Source: Cafeteria roenbergensis (lineage: Eukaryota; Sar; Bigyra; Bicosoecida; Cafeteriaceae). Taken from it: DNA of 64,000 nt. The translations under genes were made by a program, and so were the position numbers. The notes under the pieces were generated by a model. That model saw only the letters and a program-made list of their open reading frames with translations, searched no databases and was not told the origin of the DNA. This document shows positions 1 through 10,292 of the stretch, in pieces (position 1 is the first letter of the stretch; every line of letters begins with the position of its first letter). The stretch spans positions 186,001-250,000 of the forward strand of contig VLTN01000038.1 of assembly GCA_008330645.1 (NCBI GenBank). Reading direction: 5' to 3'.

Positions 1-3000
1 GGCGGAAGAGAGCGACGCCAGAACGTTCCCGCAGGTTGTGAAGAGCGCAGCAAGCGTGCCCGGAGGCCCGGTGGCAAGCTTGTAAACGAAAGCACCAGCC
101 ACCAGCAGCATCACGGCCAGCAAAACAGTGCCAGACGAGACGGACGAGTCATCGTCAAGACGCCCGCGCGACGAGGGCCTGAACTTGGGAACGCTGGACC
201 GAGGGCTCGCGGTGGGGCGTGGCCCGCTGACGCTGGAGTCACCGCGCGGTTTGGGCTCAGAGGCACCAGGGTCCCCATCGCCGCCACCTGTCAATGGCGG
301 GGTGTCAGGAGCGGTGTCGCCATCTGGGCCGCCACGGGGTCTGGGTTCCCTTGTTGTCGACCGACCCGCCATTGCCGGCGTCCTCCGACGGCGGGGTCTG
401 GGTTCCCTTGTTGTCGACCGACCCGCCATTGCCGGCGTCCTCCGACGGCGGGGTCTTGGTCCCCTTCTCGCCGACCGACCCGCTAGCGCCGGGGTTCTCC
501 GACGGCGGGGTCTTGGTTCCCTTGTTGTCGACCGACCCGCCATTGCCGGCGTCCTCCGACGGCGGGGTCTTGGTTCCCTTGTTGTCGACCGACCCGCCAT
601 TGCCGGCGTCCTCCGACGGCGGGGTCTTGGTTCCCTTGTCGCCAACCGACCCGCTAGCGCCGGGGTTCTCCGACGGCGGGGTCTTGGTTCCCTTGTTGTC
701 GACCGACCCGCCATTGCCGGCGTCCTCCGACGGCGGGGTCTTGGTTCCCTTGTTGTCGACCGACCCGCCATTGCCGGCGTCCTCCGACGGCGGGGTCTTG
801 GTTCCCTTGTCGCCGACCGACCCGCCATTGCCGGCGTCCTCCGACGGCGGGGTCTTGGTTCCCTTGTCGCCAACCGACCCGCCATTGCCGGCGTCCTCCG
901 ACGGCGGGGTCTTGGTTCCCTTGTTGTCGACCGACCCGCCATTGCCGGCGTCCTCCGACGGCGGGGTCTTGGTTCCCTTCTCGCCGACCGACCCGCCATT
1001 GCCGGCGTCCTCCGACGGCGGGGTCTGGGTTCCCTTGCTGTCGACCGACCCGCCATTGCCGGCGTCCTCCGACGGCGGGGTCTTGGTTCCCTTGTTGTCG
1101 ACCGACCCGCCATTGCCGGCGTCCTCCGACGGCGGGGTCTTGGTTCCCTTGTCGCCGACCGACCCGCCATTGCCGGCGTCCTCGACGGCGGGGTGTTGGT
1201 TCCCTTGTGGTCGACCGACCCGCCATTGCCGGCGTCCTCCGACGGCGGGGTCTGGGTTCCCTTGTTGTCGACCGACCCGCCATTGCCGGCGTCCTCCGAC
1301 GGCGGGGTCTGGGTTCCCTTGTCGCCGACCGACCCGCCATTGCCGGCGTCCTCCGACGGCGGGGTCTTGGTCCCCTTCTCGCCGACCGACCCGCTAGCGC
1401 CGGGGTTCTCCGACGGCGGGGTCTTGGTTCCCTTGTTGTCGACCGACCCGCCATTGCCCGGCGTCCTCCGACGGCGGGGTCTTGGTTCCCTTGTTGTCGA
1501 CCGACCCGCCATTGCCGGCGTCCTCCGACGGGCGGGTCTTGGTTCCCTTCTCGCCGACCGACCCGCCATTGCCGGCGTCCTCCGACGGCGGGGTCTGGGT
1601 TCCCTTGCTGTCGACCGACCCGCCATTGCCGGCGTCCTCCGACGGCGGGGTCTTGGTTCCCTTGTTGTCGACCGACCCGCCATTGCCGGCGTCCTCCGAC
1701 GGCGGGGTCTTGGTTCCCTTGTCGCCGACCGACCCGCCATTGCCGGCGTCCTCCGACGGCGGGGTCTGGGTTCCCTTGTTGTCGACCGACCCGCCATTGC
1801 CGGCGTCCTCCGACGGCGGGGTCTTGGTTCCCTTGTTGTCGACCGACCCGCCATTGCCGGCGTCCTCCGACGGCGGGGTCTTGGTTCCCTTGTCGCCGAC
1901 CGACCCGCCATTGCCGGCGTCCTCCGACGGCGGGGTCTGGGTTCCCTTGTTGTCGACCGACCCGCCATTGCCGGCGTCCTCCGACGGCGGGGTCTTGGTT
2001 CCCTTGTCGCCAACCGACCCGCCATTACCGGCGTCCTCCGACGGCGGGGTCTTGGTTCCCTTGTCGCCAACCGACCCGCTAGCGCCGGGGTTCTCCGACG
2101 GCGGGGTCTTGGTTCCCTTGTTGTCGACCGACCCGCCATTGCCGGCGTCCTCCGACGGCGGGGTCTTGGTTCCCTTGTTGTCGACCGACCCGCCATTGCC
2201 GGCGTCCTCCGACGGCGGGGTCTTGGTTCCCTTGTCGCCAACCGACCCGCCATTGCCGGCGTCCTCCGACGGCGGGGTCTTGGTTCCCTTGTCGCCAACC
2301 GACCCGCTAGCGCCGGGGTTCTCCGACGGCGGGGTCTTGGTTCCCTTGTCGCCGACCGACCCGCCATTGCCAGCGTCCTCCGACGGCGGGGTCTGGGTTC
2401 CCTTGTTGTCGACCGACCCGCCATTGCCGGCGTCCTCCGACGGCGGGGTCTTGGTTCCCTTCTCGCCAACCGACCCGCCATTGCCGGCGTCCTCCGACGG
2501 CGGGGTCTTGGTTCCATTGTCGCCGACCGACCCGCCATTGCCGGCGTCCTCCGACGGCGGGGTCTGGGTTCCCTTGTTGTCGACCGACCCGCCATTGCCG
2601 GCGTCCTCCGACGGCGGGGGTCTTGGTTCCCTTGTCGCCAACCGACCCGCCATTGCCGGCGTCCTCCGACGGCGGGGTCTTGGTTCCCTTGTTGTCGACC
2701 GACCCGCCATTGCCGGCGTCCTCCGACGGCGGGTCTTGGTTCCCTTGTCGCCAACCGACCCGCCATTGCCGGCGTCCTCCGACGGCGGGGTCTTGGTTCC
2801 CTTGTTGTCGACCGACCCGCCATTGCCGGCGTCCTCCGACGGCGGGGTCTTGGTTCCCTTGTCGCCAACCGACCCGCCATTGCCGGCGTCCTCCGACGGC
2901 GGGGGCTTGGTTCCCTTGTTGTCGACCGACCCGCCATTGCCGGCGTCCTCCGACGGCGGGGTCTTGGTTCCCTTGTCGCCGACCGACCCGCCATTGCCGG

Positions 3001-4453
3001 CGTCCTCCGACGGCGGGGTCTTGGTTCCCTTGTCGCCAACCGACCCGCCATTGCCGGCGTCCTCCGACGGCGGGGTCTTGGTTCCCTTGTCGCCAACCGA
3101 CCCGCCAGCGCCGGGGTTCTCCGACGGCGGGGTCTTGGTTCCCTTGTCGCCAACCGACCCGCCATTGCCGGCGTCCTCCGACGGCGGGGTCTTGGTTCCC
3201 TTGTCGCCAACCGACCCGCCATTGCCGGCGTCCTCCGACGGCGGGGTCTTGGTTCCCTTGTCGCCAACCGACCCGCCATTGCCGGCGTCCTCCGACGGCG
3301 GGGTCTTGGTTCCCTTGTTGTCGACCGACCCGCCATTGCCGGCGTCCTCCGACGGCGGGGTCTTGTTTCCCTTGTCGCCAACCGACCCGCCATTGCCGGC
3401 GTCCTCCGACGGCGGGGGCTTGGTTCCCTTGTTGTCGACCGACCCGCCATTGCCGGCGTCCTCCGACGGCGGGGTCTTGGTTCCCTTGTCGCCAACCGAC
3501 CCGCCATTGCCAGCGTCCTCCGACGGCGGGGTCTGGGTTCCCTTGTTGTCGACCGACCCGCCATTGCCGGCGTCCTCCGACGGCGGGGTCTTGGTTCCCT
3601 TGTTGTCGACCGACCCGCCATTGCCGGCGTCCTCCGACGGCGGGGTCTTGGTTCCCTTGTCGCCAACCGACCCGCCATTGCCGGCGTCCTCCGACGGCGG
3701 GGTCTTGGTTCCCTTGTTGTCGACCGACCCGCCATTGCCGGCGTCCTCCGACGGCGGGGTCTTGGTTCCCTTGTTGTCGACCGACCCGCCATTGCCGGCG
3801 TCCTCCGACGGCGGGGTCTTGGTTCCCTTGTCGCCGCCTGAGCCTGCCTTGGCACTGGCCGGCTTGCTCGCAGAACCACTCGCCTTGCTGCTTTTGGATG
3901 ACCCAGGGCCGATGGGATTCGGCATTGCGATCCCGCCGTCTCCGCCAAAGTTCCCGCCCGATGCGTCGCCTGGCGCAGGCACGGCCTCCGGGCTCACGAC
4001 GTCCTGCAGATGCTCAGGATCGGCGCCAGGCTTCTTTTGGCCGTCATCTACGACAACATCGTCGGAGCCCGGGTTGTTCTCGGTGCTTGTTGGCGTTGGA
4101 GCGGCCACGTTGTCTCCTGGCGCGGTCTGCTGCGCATTCCCCGAGCCGCCGGGAGAGCTGCCTTGGCTTGCCTCGAGAACCGGGGCATGCTGTTCAACGT
4201 TAGGATGTAGGGCATCGTTGGTCTCTGACTCGTCGTTGTTGGCCGTGGCCAGGGCCGAACCGGAGTCGCCGCGTCCCCGAGTCCCGTCAGTCACGGCGAG
4301 TGGGGTGGTCATCGACTCCTCAGCCACTGCTGCGCCGCCCCCACTCCGGCGCGTTGCTTTGCTTCCCCATGGCGAGGTGTCGGCGCCTTTCTGGCCGAGC
4401 GCCGCTGCGACGGCAGCCACGACAAGCAAGCAAACTGCAAGGCGCATTTCCAC
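1..4453 (-). CDS. Repeat-rich type I membrane or surface protein, 3' end outside window
   Basis: The reading frame starts at 4453 with a signal peptide (MEMRLAVCLLVVAAVAAALG). About 185 residues rich in S, T, N, D and P follow. Then comes a long array of 19-residue repeats (KTPPSEDAGNGGSV(D/G)(N/D)KGT, with an ENPGASGS variant) encoded by 57-bp units down to about 341. Beyond the array the minus strand encodes a serine/proline-rich stretch and a hydrophobic helix (SGTVLLAVMLLVAGAFVYKL, about 65-125), followed by a tail that runs off the window. This reads as secreted ectodomain, one membrane span and a short inner tail. The frame is not continuous: single-base length differences are visible near 1455, 1184, 2620 and 2733, and one more is needed near 340. 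The 2620/2733 pair cancel; the 1455/1184 pair cancel in frame but enclose a stop at 1394. Assembly error in the array or real decay are both possible. Function unknown; adhesion or cell coat is a guess. Confidence 0.6.
341..3836 (-). repeat. 57-bp coding minisatellite, about 61 units
   Basis: Near-perfect tandem units of 57 bp (19 codons) fill this stretch. Two main unit types alternate irregularly: one reads VDNKGT, the other VGDKGT. A rarer third type carries CTAGCGCCGGGGTTC, giving ENPGASGS or ENPGAGGS instead of EDAGNGGS. Blocks of several units recur in the same order, for example around 950-1180 and 1530-1750. That points to recent unequal exchange or slippage of multi-unit blocks. All six frames stay open over long spans because 57 is a multiple of three, which produces several long spurious ORFs. 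Confidence 0.93.
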
Positions 4454-4843
4454 GGCGTCTCAGCCGAGCTCGGCGAACGTCAAGTCCTCGCCGGTCAGCC
4501 CAGGCTGGAATTCAAGACTGCCCCCGGCTCTGACTCTCCCTCCTGAGCTCTCACGAGCCCAGCGTGTGCACGGGAGCATTGCGCAAAAGGCGCGGAAGCA
4601 AAAAGCTGTTCCCGGCAGAGCCGAGGGACAAAGCTTGAAATCTGGAAACTGCTTCTCGGCGGGTCTCGAATCGTCTGGGCCGCTCCCCGATGCCGGCAGC
4701 AGCTGGACGCGCTGCGCCCGCGCGTGCCCAAGGTCGCAGCCACTTTGAGACGGGAGAGTGAGTGACGCTGAAGCGCGCTGAACCAATCCAGAGCCAAAGT
4801 CGTAGTTGTGCCGCACTCTTGACGCGCCCCCGCAGCCACACAC

Positions 4844-4875
<32 letters not shown>

Positions 4876-4941
4876 TCTTCCACGGGGCTGCCTCGCCCGC
4901 GCCATCGCTGCCAGCCGCGCACCTCCAGCCGCCCTCCCGTC
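4454..4941. other. Intergenic, holds a (CA)n microsatellite
   Basis: This lies between the start of the repeat-rich surface protein gene (minus) and the stop of the next minus-strand gene. It should contain the promoter and 5' UTR of the former. A near-perfect CA dinucleotide tract runs from 4837 to 4875 with one CG interruption. Overlapping ORFs here on both strands are short, lack family resemblance and are not called. Confidence 0.6.
4837..4875. repeat. (CA)n microsatellite
   Basis: There are about 19 CA units with a single interruption (ACGCAC). It sits just beyond the stop codon of the minus-strand membrane protein gene at 4942, in its likely 3' UTR or the following spacer. Confidence 0.95.
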
Positions 4942-7900
4942 TCAACGCAGCGCCGCACTGGAGCCAAACACCAGGGCCCCCGACGAAACCGCCGGCTCCT
5001 CCTCCGCGCCCCCGATCACCCGCGGCACTGCCACGGGCGGGCGCCTGGACGGGGGCGGAGCCCGCAGAGCCCCAGCGCCGCCGCCCTCCCCGGGCGGTTT
5101 CGCCGCCACCCGCATGTGCATGCGGCTGCGGGCATATTGGCGCAGTGCCTTGGATGGAGCCCGAAGCGCCCCAGGCACGGCTCTGCCAGTGTTGGCCCCA
5201 GCAGCCGACAGGGCTGCCCGCCGCCACCGGCTGTGGGCAGAGCTTCCCTGCGACCCGGCAGAGCTGTAGCTGGAGCGTCCGGCAGAGCCGGCAGAGCTGT
5301 GGGAGCGAGAGCGACGCCCGCTGGAGCCGCGCGTGTGGCCGCGGGCTCTGCCAGAAGCAGCAGCAGCGCCAGCACCGCGAGCCGTGTCGTCGTCGACACC
5401 AGCTGACGTGTCAGCCAAGCCTGTCACAGCCGCAGTCACGGCAGCCCACACTGGCCTCGACGGAACCCGCTCCCGGCGCTGCGATGGTCGATCGACGGCT
5501 CTGGCAGAGCCGATCCTTCCACCCCTGGCATCGTCGCCCAGCCGGCGCAGTGAAGTGCCCCGCCCTGCGGTCAGGCCGCGCGCGCTGCCGCCGGCAGCCC
5601 CGCCGGCAGCTCCAGCCCCAGCCCCGGCTGCGTCGCTGGCCCCGACCCCAGCGCTCCCCGCAGCAGCTGGCGCCGTCGCCTCGCCGCCCTCGTGACCCGC
5701 CGGTGATGGGATGACTTCGGCCGGGCTCAGCGCCGGCGGGAGCGCCGGGTCTGGCACCAGGGTCTCAGCTGACAGGCTCGGATCCCCAACGGACACCCGC
5801 CTCGGACGCGACCCGGATGTGGCTGCAGTTGCCGCGGCCGGCGCGGCGTCGTGACGGCGGCCACTCTGCGTCCAGCGGGTTATGCTATCCACGCCCGCGC
5901 CCATCACCGGCCCATCGCCGGCGAGAGCGCCGCGCACGCCTGGCCTGAGCTGGCGGGCGGACGACCACTCTGTGACTCGCTTCTGACGCCGGCGTGATTC
6001 CCGTGACGAAGAATCTGCGTCAGCATGGCCGGAGCGACGCCGTCCCCTTGAGCGACGCGGACCCGGCGGTCTGACCCCGTCTCTCACGCCGACGCCGACG
6101 CCGACGCCGACGCCATACGCATCGCCGGCGCCGGCGCCAGCGCCGGGAGCACCACCACGGCTCGTACTGGCAGAGCCACCGTGGAGCCTGTGACGCGAGG
6201 GCCAGCGGCCGGGCGGCGGCAGCGGCTTCGGCTCGAACCCGCACATGGCCGCGAAACCGCTGACTGGCTTCCTGCGCTGCTCGCGTCCCAGCCAGCGCCT
6301 GCGACGTCTTGCCCCGGCCTCGTCGATCTGAAGCAGCTCTGCCGGCTCTACCGGGATTCCAACGGACCAACACAGGACCGACATCTCCTCGCTGGGGACC
6401 CAGTCCGCAACCCGGACCCACCCGGTCAGGGCCCCTCCGGCGTCTCCCACTTCGGGGGCATCGTCTGCAGAGCCACTTCGTTTGTCACGGCTCTTCCCCA
6501 CTTCGTTGTCGTCCTCGTCGGCCAGGAGCGGGGTGGTGGCCGATGACCCCGCCGCTGACCCCGCCGCCTTGGAGCCCTTGGAGGGCGCGCCGCCGCCGCT
6601 GCTCTGCCCGAACAGGCCCGAGCGGCCCGAGCGGCCCGGCGCCTTGGAGCCGTAGGCACGGGACCAGTCGTATCCGCCGTTCGCGAAACCGCCACCGGCT
6701 CTCCCACCGTGAGCTCCCAGGCCGTCCATGTCGCTGCCGCTGTTGGAGTCGGTCAGGTCCGCGGCGATGGCTGCGGCCTCTGCCGCTGCGGCTGCGAGCG
6801 CCGCCGACGTCGGGCCCGGCTCAGACCCGGCTCTGCCACGTGGCGCTGCGGTTGAAGATGGCGCCGACAGATGCAGCGTGCGGAACGCGGCCAGAACAAC
6901 AGCCGAGGGACCCGGGTGCGCGAGTCTGACGGTCACACTGAAGCAGTGAACGGCCGGCAGAGCCGAGCCCAGAGCGGTGACCACCACTCCTGCGAGCGGT
7001 GCGCAGAGCCCCGACGCTCTGAGGAGGCCGCTGCCGACAATGCAAGCTGCAAACGCCGCGAGCGATGCGAGGTTCGCCAGCGCGTTGAGCCTCGAGGCGC
7101 GGAGAGCCGGCGTGCGCGGCAGGCACGACTGCCAGAGAGCCGTTGCACGGGCCCCCGTGGAGAGGGCTAGCAGGCCCATCGGCCAGGGGCTGATGGCGTC
7201 GCCGACGGCCGCAGACGCGACCAGCCCGGCTACGGAGAGTATCGTGGTCACGAGGAGCCCCGCGCTAGCCCGCGCGTTGAGAGCGGCGGTGCAAGCCGCA
7301 ACCAGCGCCTGGGGTGACTCGGCGGGGGGGAACCCCTCCAGCTGTCCGATGAGCAACTCTGACCCGCGTGCCGCGGCCCGAGCAGACGGGAGAAACCGCT
7401 CCTCGTGGTGATGGGCGCTTGATGCCGCCTTGCGAGAGTGCGCCGAAGACTCCGCCTCCGCATCGACGGTCCCGCCGCGCGCTCGCTCCGCCCGCCACCG
7501 CTGCTGCTGCTGCTGCTGCCGCTGCGTCGTGGAGCCTGCGTCAGCGCCTGGGCGCGATGGAGCACGGGCGGACGAGCCACGCGCTGCTCTGCCAGTGGCT
7601 CTGCCGGTAGAGCTGTCGAGGTCCGTGGAGTTGATGCTCTTGTGGCCGACGGCGAAGGTTTTGTACGGGGTCTCGTCCGCATCAGCTGCGGGTCGTCCGC
7701 CGGTCAGCAGGGCCTCGGTTGACTCCGCCGCCCGGCCGCGGCGGCCCGCTCCGCCGGCGGATCTCACGGCCACGGCTGCAGCAGCTGCGTGGCAGGTGAC
7801 CGTCGCGGAGAGGCCGAGCCCGCCAGCGGCGCCGGGAGGTGGGTGCGGGGCTTGCGTGTCTGCGGGGCAGCAGTGGCCCCCGCAGCAGCGGCCCCAGAAG

Positions 7901-8355
7901 CCAGGGGCCGCCCGAGGGCGCGCGTGCCTGGCAGGGTGCAGGATGCGCGCGAGCGCCTGGCTGGTGGTGGGGGCAGCCGCCAGGGCGCATGCGAGGCGCG
8001 CCTGGGGGCACAGCCAGCTGAGGCGCGGCGCGCCCTCGCCGGACCTCGAAAACGCCCAGTCGCTGTGGCGAAGCCGCCACAGGCGGGCGTACACGAACCA
8101 GAGGATGGCGGGGAGGACGAGGAGGACGCCAGATGCGACGAGGGGGAGGGCATGCTCCACGTCCACGCACTCGCCCGTTTGCGGCCCGGCAAAGCAGGCG
8201 CCGCAGTCGCGGTCCGTCGCAGGGCGGCAGGTGAGGTCCGACGGGCACCAGCCGCAGCCGGAGAGGACGCAGTCGCACATGGACTCGGCGCGCTGGCCGC
8301 AGTAGCCCCAGCTGCCGTCCAGGGCGGGCGCGGCGGTGTTGTTGAGGTGAAGCAT
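4942..8355 (-). CDS. Multi-pass membrane protein with N-terminal cysteine-rich (PSI-like) domain
   Basis: This is a 1137-residue open frame without an evident intron. Residues 15-65 hold nine cysteines spaced as in plexin/PSI modules (C19, C27, C29, C34, C37, C43, C51, C54, C63, with GWC in the middle). A hydrophobic helix follows at about 70-92 (LPLVASGVLLVLPAILWFVYA), so the cysteine domain is probably outside the cell or in a lumen. A second hydrophobic cluster of about four helices lies roughly at residues 365-500 (LLVTTILSVAGLVASAAVG and following). The C-terminal half is long, basic and disordered, with RS, GSAG and GVGV runs. No signal peptide is visible ahead of the cysteines. The family is not recognised. 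The start at 8355 faces the plus-strand gene at 8797 across 441 bp. The disordered tail is unusually rich in GGCAGAGC/GCTCTGCC motifs. Confidence 0.62.
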   Translation of the reverse strand: MLHLNNTAAPALDGSWGYCGQRAESMCDCVLSGCGWCPSDLTCRPATDRDCGACFAGPQTGECVDVEHALPLVASGVLLVLPAILWFVYARLWRLRHSDWAFSRSGEGAPRLSWLCPQARLACALAAAPTTSQALARILHPARHARPRAAPGFWGRCCGGHCCPADTQAPHPPPGAAGGLGLSATVTCHAAAAAVAVRSAGGAGRRGRAAESTEALLTGGRPAADADETPYKTFAVGHKSINSTDLDSSTGRATGRAARGSSARAPSRPGADAGSTTQRQQQQQQRWRAERARGGTVDAEAESSAHSRKAASSAHHHEERFLPSARAAARGSELLIGQLEGFPPAESPQALVAACTAALNARASAGLLVTTILSVAGLVASAAVGDAISPWPMGLLALSTGARATALWQSCLPRTPALRASRLNALANLASLAAFAACIVGSGLLRASGLCAPLAGVVVTALGSALPAVHCFSVTVRLAHPGPSAVVLAAFRTLHLSAPSSTAAPRGRAGSEPGPTSAALAAAAAEAAAIAADLTDSNSGSDMDGLGAHGGRAGGGFANGGYDWSRAYGSKAPGRSGRSGLFGQSSGGGAPSKGSKAAGSAAGSSATTPLLADEDDNEVGKSRDKRSGSADDAPEVGDAGGALTGWVRVADWVPSEEMSVLCWSVGIPVEPAELLQIDEAGARRRRRWLGREQRRKPVSGFAAMCGFEPKPLPPPGRWPSRHRLHGGSASTSRGGAPGAGAGAGDAYGVGVGVGVGVRDGVRPPGPRRSRGRRRSGHADADSSSRESRRRQKRVTEWSSARQLRPGVRGALAGDGPVMGAGVDSITRWTQSGRRHDAAPAAATAATSGSRPRRVSVGDPSLSAETLVPDPALPPALSPAEVIPSPAGHEGGEATAPAAAGSAGVGASDAAGAGAGAAGGAAGGSARGLTAGRGTSLRRLGDDARGGRIGSARAVDRPSQRRERVPSRPVWAAVTAAVTGLADTSAGVDDDTARGAGAAAASGRARGHTRGSSGRRSRSHSSAGSAGRSSYSSAGSQGSSAHSRWRRAALSAAGANTGRAVPGALRAPSKALRQYARSRMHMRVAAKPPGEGGGAGALRAPPPSRRPPVAVPRVIGGAEEEPAVSSGALVFGSSAALR
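6086..6113. repeat. (GACGCC)n hexanucleotide repeat in coding sequence
   Basis: About 4-5 tandem copies of GACGCC lie within the minus-strand membrane protein gene and encode alternating Gly-Val (GVGVGVGVGV) in its disordered tail. Confidence 0.85.
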
Positions 8356-8796
8356 TGCTTGCTGCGGAGCGCCCCGGCAGCTTCAAGCGCGGCGGCGGCG
8401 CCCTCGGGACTCGGCAGCTGGCGCGCGGGGCGCGGCCGCCGGTCGGTGCCAGAGCCGGGGGCGGGAGCGCAACGCGGCGCGCAGCCTCGCGCGGTCGGTG
8501 TCGCGCGGCCGCCCGGGGCCCAGGGCCGCGCGCCGGCGCTGTTGTTGCTGCTCGCGGAGCGGCGGCCGGCAGAGCCCGGGCGGCCCGAACTGCAACAACG
8601 GCGCCGCCGCGCGATCGACCAAGCGCGCGACGAGCGCGAGCGGCGAGGGCCGAGGCGGCGAGCGGGGCCAGGCGGCCCGGCAGGCCGCAGACTGCCCCCG
8701 GCGCCGCACCGCCGCGACCCCGCGGCCGCCCCTCGCGCTCGGAGCAGCCTCGCACTGCGCGGCAGCAGAGGGACCCGCAGTCGCGGTCACTGCAGC
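8356..8796. promoter_or_regulatory. Divergent intergenic region, probable shared promoter
   Basis: The 441 bp lie between the start codons of the minus-strand cysteine-rich membrane protein (8355) and the plus-strand small membrane protein (8797). The region is extremely GC-rich, with no TATA-like element seen. Both flanking genes encode membrane proteins. The promoter role is inferred only from head-to-head geometry. Confidence 0.35.
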
Positions 8797-9381
8797 ATGA
8801 CGACCGTCGTGGACACCGGCGCGCCCGAGGCCGCCAAGCGCGGCGCAGACGCCAAGCCCAAGCCGCGGGAGTTCGACGAGGGCGAGCTCGCGGTCTCCAC
8901 GATGCTGGGGGGCTTCTTCACCGCACTGGCCGTCGCGGACCTGTCCATGGACCTGTACGCCGGGGCGGACGAGGACATGCTCGCGGTGCGTGCGGGCTTT
9001 CTGGGCTGGAAGGCGGCGGCGCCCATCATCTCCCAGGCGATGCTCGTGCTGGTGCTCCCCCTCCCCTTCGTGTTTTACATGATCATCCGGAAGGAGGTGA
9101 TGCCGCTGGTGGGGTACACCGACGACGGGCGGCCGCTCGGCGCGGCCATGCAGTACTTGAGGGCGCTAGGCACGCTGACTCTGGCGATGATTCTGGGGGT
9201 CGTGACCACTGTCATCACGACCGTGCTGCCGCTGGAGCAGCAGTGCGCTGCGGGGGGCGACTGCGCGGACCTATGGTTCTGGCACCTCGTCGTGGTGCTG
9301 GTGAACCTGGCCTTGCTGGTGCTGCCGTTCCTGCGGTACTCCGCTGCGCGCGCGGCCGAGGCTCCGGCCAAGCACTCTTGA
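8797..9381 (+). CDS. Small four-helix membrane protein, function unknown
   Basis: A single-exon frame of 194 residues starts at the ATG at 8797 (MTTVVDTGAPEAAKRGADAK). The open frame continues upstream, but that part is arginine/alanine noise. After a charged 30-residue N-terminus, four hydrophobic segments are visible: around residues 33-53 (MLGGFFTALAVADLSMDLY), 68-90 (IISQAMLVLVLPLPFVFYMI), 120-145 (LTLAMILGVVTTVITTVLPL) and 160-183 (FWHLVVVLVNLALLVLPFL). A short loop before the last helix carries two cysteines (QQCAAGGDC). The C-terminus is short and ends KHS. I do not recognise the family; it could be an organelle or plasma-membrane protein. It is head-to-head with the cysteine-rich membrane protein gene. 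Confidence 0.7.
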   Translation: MTTVVDTGAPEAAKRGADAKPKPREFDEGELAVSTMLGGFFTALAVADLSMDLYAGADEDMLAVRAGFLGWKAAAPIISQAMLVLVLPLPFVFYMIIRKEVMPLVGYTDDGRPLGAAMQYLRALGTLTLAMILGVVTTVITTVLPLEQQCAAGGDCADLWFWHLVVVLVNLALLVLPFLRYSAARAAEAPAKHS

Positions 9382-10292
9382 CCAGCGCCAGGCAAGAGCC
9401 TCGCGAAGAGCGGTGCAGGCAGCCTGGCAGCGGGGCCAACGTGGGCGGGGAGGGCGAATGCGTTGCGTTTTGGACTGCTGAGGGGCGCGCGCCAATATGT
9501 CTGTCTGGAGTGCTCGGGGTTGGGGCGGGCAGGGGGAGGGGGGGGGCCGCCGGGACGGCGCTGGAAAGGCGCCAGTTTGGACGAATGTCAGCCCGACGCA
9601 TCAGCAGCCGCTGCCGGCGCCGCAGTCGCAATCACAGGCCCCTGCGCGAGCGCCCCTGCATCGCCACACGACAAAGCGCGGCCAAGCTCGCCATCCGCGC
9701 CTGCGTGGCCCGCCTGCGCGCGTTGGCCGAAGCGCGTGCGAGCCGGTCTGCTGTCCAGCACTCCGCGCAACAGCTGAACAGAGCAGCCTTCGTCGGCGGG
9801 ACAACGCAACGTCGCGAGCCCAGGGGGCGAGGGGCCACTGCGCAGCCCGCACCCACGGTCCCGGGCGGATTTGTCAGACGCGCTGGCGCGCGTCCCTGAG
9901 CCCGGCAAGGCGCAACCAGCAGTGCGCGCGCCGCGCAATCCCAGGAAGCGAAGCCCCTGCCACGCAAAAGCCGCTTGAGCATGCAGGCTGGCGCGCAGGT
10001 CGCGGTGAGGAGTTGCGCGCGCCCCTGGCGAGCAGCAGCACGCGATTGAGGCGGCCCGATCCGGGCCCGGCGCTGGAGGGGCTGCGGGGGAACAGGACGC
10101 GAGCCGCCGCCCGCGGGGCGCTTCGGGATTCCGTCGCGAGCGGCAAAATCGGCGCTGTCGCCGCGCCGGCGATCGCCCAAGCTCCCCCCCACAGCCCCAG
10201 CCGCACCGGCAGGAGGCACATTATCGGCCAACCCGTCGCCCAGCGCTGACCTGGCGACGCCGCTCGCGGCCTAATCGCTGCCCCGTTGCCAC
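9382..10292. other. Intergenic, no gene seen
   Basis: The spacer runs from the end of the four-helix protein gene to the first exon of the RRM protein. ORFs on both strands are arginine/alanine/proline-rich shadows without domain resemblance or consistent splice logic. A G-rich run lies near 9533-9550. It presumably holds the 3' UTR of one gene and the promoter of the next. Confidence 0.5.

Noticed and set aside
341-3836. Regularly spaced repeats suggesting a CRISPR-like array
   Set aside because: Units are contiguous with no unique spacers, are translated in a eukaryotic gene and differ only by a few substitutions.
128-4748. Several very long plus-strand ORFs (up to 1237 codons) over the 57-bp array
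   Set aside because: They are by-products of a repeat whose unit is a multiple of three. They begin without a signal and change frame at the same indels. The minus-strand frame has the signal peptide, the structured flank and the membrane helix.
6181-7722. Plus-strand ORFs of 100-290 codons opposite the cysteine-rich membrane protein
   Set aside because: They are arginine/proline/alanine shadows of the minus-strand frame, with no domain or splice partners.
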